Shown in pieces: positions 60,634 to 64,000 of a DNA stretch of 64,000 bases (position 1 is its first letter; every line of letters starts with the position of its first letter). The notes under the pieces are model-generated. The model had not been told where the DNA came from. It did not search any database and was given only the letters and a program-made list of their open reading frames with translations. The stretch is from Oleiharenicola sp. (GTDB taxonomy: Bacteria > Verrucomicrobiota > Verrucomicrobiia > Opitutales > Opitutaceae): NCBI GenBank assembly GCA_025363455.1, contig JANYDW010000013.1, positions 47,707-111,706 of the forward strand, written 5' to 3'. A program made the translations under genes and the position numbers.

Positions 60634-61665
60634 TTACCGCCCGGCGCCCTTCACCTTGGTGCGAACGCGCAGCAGGGACTCATTCGAGGTGATGTAGAGC
60701 GTCTGGTGGTCGGCGTCACCGAACGCGCAGTTGGCGGTCGGCCGGCCGGTGAGGATGGTGCCAAGGTGTTTGCCGGCCGGACTGACGATGAGGATACCGC
60801 CGGGGCCGGAGGTCCAGATATTGCCTTGGGCATCAACGCGCAGGCCGTCAAAGCCGCCGCCGCGGCCTGACTTCATCAGGGCGGACCCGTCAAAGAAAAT
60901 TCGGCTCGAGGCCACGGTGCCATCCGCATTGAGGGTGTAGGCCTTCACGAATGGCTCTTTCCCCTCGGTGCTGCCGACGTAGAGCGTTTTTTCGTCCGGA
61001 GAAAGCGCAACGCCATTGGGGCGCGACAGTTCCTTGGCAATGACCGTGAGTTTGCCGTCGGTGCCCAGGCGATAGACGCCATTGAAAGCAGTCTCCTGCT
61101 TGGTGTCGGACGGCAGGCCATAGGGCGGATCGGTGAAGAAAAGGTTGCCCGCCTTGTCGAAGCAGAGGTCATTGGGGCTGCTGAAGCGCTTGCCGTCCAC
61201 GCGATCGACGATGGTCTCGAAGGATTTTCCGTCGGCCGCGAGCCGGGCCACGCGACGGTCGCCATGCTGGCAAAGGGTGAGACGGCCCTGGGGATCAAGG
61301 GTCAGGCCGTTGGAGCCGCGCTCGCGGCCGTTGTATTCGGTGCCGGTGAAGCCGCTGGGCTCGAGGAAAACGGTGATGCCCGCGCCTTCCTTCCAACGAT
61401 AAACGCGATTCTCGGGCACGTCGCTGAAAAGCAGGGCGCCCTGGGCCGGATCCCAGACCGGGCCCTCGGACCAGCGGAAACCGGAGCCGAGATTTTCGAC
61501 GCTCGCGTCGGCGGCGAGTACCGCGTCGAGGGCGGGATCGAGCCGCTCGATGGTGGTCTTGGCATCCTTGGGATAAGGAGCCGAGCTGGAGGTGATGGGC
61601 GCGGGGGCGGCGGTGAGGGCACCGGCGGCGACCAGGGAGGACAGGACAGTGAGGGGTGATTTCAT
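60634..61665 (-). CDS. SMP-30/gluconolactonase family protein
   Basis: The 343-residue product has a signal peptide (LTVLSSLVAAGALTAAPA) and the six-bladed propeller signatures FRWSEGPVWDPA (metal Glu), LLFSDVPENRVYRW, ERGSNGLTLDPQGRL, FSSPNDLCFDKAGNLFFTDP (metal Asn), LSRPNGVALSPDEKTLYVG and GFDGLRVDAQGNIW (catalytic Asp). It would hydrolyse a sugar lactone in the periplasm. I chose ATG 61665. Confidence 0.88.
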   Translation of the reverse strand: MKSPLTVLSSLVAAGALTAAPAPITSSSAPYPKDAKTTIERLDPALDAVLAADASVENLGSGFRWSEGPVWDPAQGALLFSDVPENRVYRWKEGAGITVFLEPSGFTGTEYNGRERGSNGLTLDPQGRLTLCQHGDRRVARLAADGKSFETIVDRVDGKRFSSPNDLCFDKAGNLFFTDPPYGLPSDTKQETAFNGVYRLGTDGKLTVIAKELSRPNGVALSPDEKTLYVGSTEGKEPFVKAYTLNADGTVASSRIFFDGSALMKSGRGGGFDGLRVDAQGNIWTSGPGGILIVSPAGKHLGTILTGRPTANCAFGDADHQTLYITSNESLLRVRTKVKGAGR

Positions 61666-61742
61666 GGAGGTAGTGTCCGCATCATGCACCAATCCGCTCC
61701 TCGCGCAAGCGGCGGTCGCGTCCCCATACGGCTCTGTCGTAA

Positions 61743-61803
61743 CTGTAGCGGCGGTCTCTGACCGCCGAGATGGAGCACAGCGCGCACAGAGCGCCGCTAC
61801 AGC
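61743..61803. repeat. CTGTAGCGGCGGTCTC palindromic repeat
   Basis: CTGTAGCGGCG and CGCCGCTACAG are inverted; GGTCTCTGACC and GCACAGCGCGCACAGAGCG lie within. It ends 7 bases before the stop of the TonB receptor gene and may terminate it. Confidence 0.75.
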
Positions 61804-61809
61804 CGGCGG

Positions 61810-63939
61810 TCACCACACGCCACGCACACCGCCGAGCACGAGGCGCGGGGTGCCGGTGTTCACGATGCCGTCGGCGCTGCGGCCGGTCTCGAGGCGCGCA
61901 TTCGTCAGATTTTCCGCGGTGAAATAGAATTCGCACCGATCGGTCAGCTGATAGCTCGCGCCGAGATCGACGACGAGGGCGGCGCCGAGTCGGAGCAGGT
62001 TCTCGTCGTCTTCGAACTGCCGGTCGAGCGCGCGAATGCGCGGGGTGAGGGAAATTTTTTTCACCGGCTGCCAAGTGGCGCCAAAGGCCGCGGTGTGGCG
62101 CGGCACCTGGGCAAGGCGTTTGCCAACCAGGTTGGGCGCAAGGGCGGTCGCCCGCACTGTGGCATCGTTATAGAGATAATCGGCCGTCAGCGCCAGGGTG
62201 GGCAAGGGCTGCCATTTGGCGGAGAGCTCGACCCCCTGCACGCGGACGCGGTCGAGGTTCAGACGCTGGCGGCCGAGCCCGCCGGCGGGGACGAAGCCGA
62301 CGATGGGGAAGGTGCCGGGGCCCTTCGCGATGGTCACGTTGCCGACGGCGTCGCGCAGGTCATTCCAAAACAGGCCGGCGCCAAGCGTGAGATGGCCGAG
62401 GGAATGTTCGACTCCGAACTCGGCGCTCGTGGCGTGCTCCGTGGCGAGCGCGGTGTTGGCTTCGGTGATGACGTTGCCAACGCGGAAGGGTCGGTAAAGT
62501 TCGTTGAGCGTGGGGCGGCGGAACGACTGCTGCGCCGCCGCGCGCACGCGCCACTCTTTCGCCGGTTGCCAGACCAGCCCGGCGCTCGGGGAAAACTCCG
62601 CGCTGTCGCGGTCGGCGTAGGCGTCGTTGCGCAGGAGGGTGCCGGTGGCGCGATCGGTCTCGCGACGATGTCCGTCCTGCTCCCGCCAGAAATCGAGCCG
62701 GCCGCCCAGCGTGGCGCGAAGATTTTTCGCCAGCGGTCGCTCGTGCAGGGCGAAGATACCCGTGACGTCCTGCGTGCCGCCGGCGACCCGCTGCCGGGTG
62801 AAGGCACCGGCGCTGAAAGTGAAATACTCCCGGGTTTCGCCGCGCACGCGGCGATAGTCGAGTCCGGCGCTTGTCCGGGCATCGTTGACGCCCTGCCACA
62901 CGCCCGTCCACGCAGCGCCGAGAGCGGTGGCGGGCACGGCATACTGGTCGCTGGCGGGTGTCTCGGCCGTGCGCGTGGCATTGACCGAGCTGAAGGTGCT
63001 GGCGAAGCGCTGGTCCTGTCCGTAGCCGACGGCGTTCCAAGCGAAGGCTTTGCCGGCCTGGGCCTCGAGCGCCACGGACGCGAAGTTTTCCCGGGAGTCA
63101 TTCTGCTGGTAGGGCGTGCCGTTGTTGCGCTGCTCGCGGTAGGTGCGCGCCGTGACGGTCAATTGCAGGCCCTCACCGAGGTTCTGCTGCCAGCGTCCGG
63201 CCAGCCAGCGGTGTTCGCTGGCGGCGGGTTGGTCGATGGAGCCGCGGTCTTCGGGGGCGACCAGGGAATATCCATCGGTGGAGAAATCGCGGCCGAGCAA
63301 CTGCACGGTGCCACCGCCGACCGGAAGGTTCACGACGCCCTCGACCGAATGGGTATCGAACGCACCAGCGCTCACGGCCAGGCGACCCGTGATACCCGTG
63401 CTTTTGTAGTCTATTAAACTACGAGGGTTCGAATTCGGTTTGTCATCTAATAGCCTACTTGCTGGATTTTCGGTGAAGAGCTGCACGATGCCACCGAGCG
63501 CGGCGTTGCCCCAGGCGGTGGCGCCGCCGCCGCGGACGAGCTCGGCGCCGGCGAGGGACTCGCGTGGCACCTTGGTCCAGGCGACCCAGCCGCCAAAGGG
63601 GTCGTTGAGCGGCACGCCGTCGAGCAACACGAGCGAACGGCTGGCGCCACTGGGCCCGAGCCCGCGCAACGACACGCCCTGCGCCGTTGGGTTGGCGGAG
63701 AAACTGTCACTGCGCCGGAAAAGGCTGAAGCTCGGCACCGAACGCAGCGCCCCGTCCAGCGTGGCCGTCGGCGCGGCGCGGAGATTCTCGCCCGACAGGG
63801 CGGTTACCGCGAAAGGCACCTGCCCGGGCGGCTCGGCGCCGCGCGAAGCACTGACGACCATGCTTGGGAGCGCGATGATCTGGGCGTGGAGCGACAAGCT
63901 GCCATGAAAAGTTAGCCACAAAAAACACAGCAGGCGCAA
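61810..63939 (-). CDS. TonB-dependent receptor (BtuB-like) with an in-frame AT-rich insertion
   Basis: The 709-residue product has a hydrophobic signal (LRLLCFLWLTFHGSLSLHAQ), TonB-box-like ALPSMVVSAS, a plug domain (LDGALRSVPSFSLFRRSDSF, RGLGPSGASRSLVLLDGVPL, WGNAALGGIVQLFTENP) and a barrel ending in RLVLGGVRGVW. The start is unclear: TTG at 63939 begins directly after the repeat at 63943-64000, while a GTG at 63981 would translate part of that repeat. Codons 63406-63460 form an AT-rich palindrome-like stretch within a GC-rich gene, in frame. The ligand is unknown. Confidence 0.82.
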   Translation of the reverse strand: MRLLCFLWLTFHGSLSLHAQIIALPSMVVSASRGAEPPGQVPFAVTALSGENLRAAPTATLDGALRSVPSFSLFRRSDSFSANPTAQGVSLRGLGPSGASRSLVLLDGVPLNDPFGGWVAWTKVPRESLAGAELVRGGGATAWGNAALGGIVQLFTENPASRLLDDKPNSNPRSLIDYKSTGITGRLAVSAGAFDTHSVEGVVNLPVGGGTVQLLGRDFSTDGYSLVAPEDRGSIDQPAASEHRWLAGRWQQNLGEGLQLTVTARTYREQRNNGTPYQQNDSRENFASVALEAQAGKAFAWNAVGYGQDQRFASTFSSVNATRTAETPASDQYAVPATALGAAWTGVWQGVNDARTSAGLDYRRVRGETREYFTFSAGAFTRQRVAGGTQDVTGIFALHERPLAKNLRATLGGRLDFWREQDGHRRETDRATGTLLRNDAYADRDSAEFSPSAGLVWQPAKEWRVRAAAQQSFRRPTLNELYRPFRVGNVITEANTALATEHATSAEFGVEHSLGHLTLGAGLFWNDLRDAVGNVTIAKGPGTFPIVGFVPAGGLGRQRLNLDRVRVQGVELSAKWQPLPTLALTADYLYNDATVRATALAPNLVGKRLAQVPRHTAAFGATWQPVKKISLTPRIRALDRQFEDDENLLRLGAALVVDLGASYQLTDRCEFYFTAENLTNARLETGRSADGIVNTGTPRLVLGGVRGVW
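63406..63460. repeat. AT-rich palindromic element in frame within the TonB receptor
   Basis: The plus strand has GTAGTCTATTAAACTAC (63406-63422), a GTTCGAATTCGG core and GTCATCTAATAGCCTACTT (63442-63460). The last part resembles the arm of the 57022-57095 repeat (about 15 of 19 bases). It gives the receptor the residues RLLDDKPNSNPRSLIDYKS, which look like an insertion after the plug strand LFTENP. Confidence 0.55.
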
Positions 63940-63942
63940 AAC

Positions 63943-64000
63943 TGTAGGGCGGGGTCTCCGAACCCCGCCATCCCCACGCAAGGCGGGGTTCGGAGACCCC
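63943..64000. repeat. TGTAGGGCGGGGTCTCCG palindromic repeat (cut by window edge)
   Basis: GTAGGGCGGGGTCTCCGAAC and GCGGGGTTCGGAGACCCC form inverted pairs; the far end is outside the window. It directly abuts the start region of the TonB receptor. Confidence 0.7.

Overview
The window is GC-rich chromosomal DNA from a Gram-negative bacterium, most probably a member of the Opitutaceae (Verrucomicrobiota). The pointers are a TIGR02604/TIGR02603-type membrane dehydrogenase with HEAT repeats and a C-terminal heme motif, three TonB-dependent receptors, a GYF_2-RDD protein, a DUF2339/DUF3999 pair, pectin-degrading enzymes, and start codons preceded by pyrimidine-rich leaders instead of Shine-Dalgarno sequences. 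I found no tRNA, rRNA, transposase or CRISPR array. Many intergenic spaces hold short palindromic repeats of several families.

Layout. 1-4000: an SGNH hydrolase lipoprotein cut by the window edge, a SAM methyltransferase and an unknown secreted protein. 4200-36300 is a pectin/uronate utilisation region. It opens with kdgK-eda on the minus strand and a VOC protein, is interrupted by a TPR membrane glycosyltransferase-like gene, and continues with two large TonB receptors flanking an IclR regulator. A plus-strand run follows: kduI, kduD, DUF4861, GH105, a GH105-GH28 fusion, an ExuT-like transporter, a PL10 pectate lyase, a CE8 pectin esterase, a CE12-alpha/beta hydrolase fusion, an SDR, tagaturonate epimerase (uxaE), uxaC, an alginate-lyase-fold protein and a PafA-like phosphatase. 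Pectin would be demethylated (CE8), deacetylated (CE12 fusion), cleaved (PL10, GH28) and reduced to monomers (GH105). Unsaturated uronate then goes through KduI and KduD to KDG, and galacturonate goes through UxaC, UxaE and probably the SDR to mannonate. KdgK and Eda finish the route. Mannonate dehydratase is not in the window.

36500-52700: a flavin reductase, the DUF3999/DUF2339 pair, the heme/HEAT dehydrogenase, a 2-hydroxyacid dehydrogenase, an unrecognised three-gene minus-strand cluster whose first and last products share a C-terminal module, and an amidohydrolase. 52900-56000 is a bufferin-type RiPP cluster: a Cys-rich repeat precursor, an MNIO (DUF692) enzyme, a DUF2063 partner and a DoxX protein, with a hairpin terminator just after the precursor. 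56200-64000: a GYF_2-RDD protein, rsgA, a TonB-like protein, a YhbY-like protein, an RsuA-type pseudouridine synthase, an SMP-30 protein and a BtuB-like TonB receptor.

The most notable observations are: a composite operator (TTCA-N4-TGAA-N7-TTCA-N4-TGAA) at three places in the pectin region, next to an IclR gene; a low-GC segment inside uxaE; palindromic repeats that enter coding sequence (two signal peptides, one receptor, the uxaE stop codon, a duplicated eda start); the bufferin cluster; and the unrecognised duplicated-module cluster.
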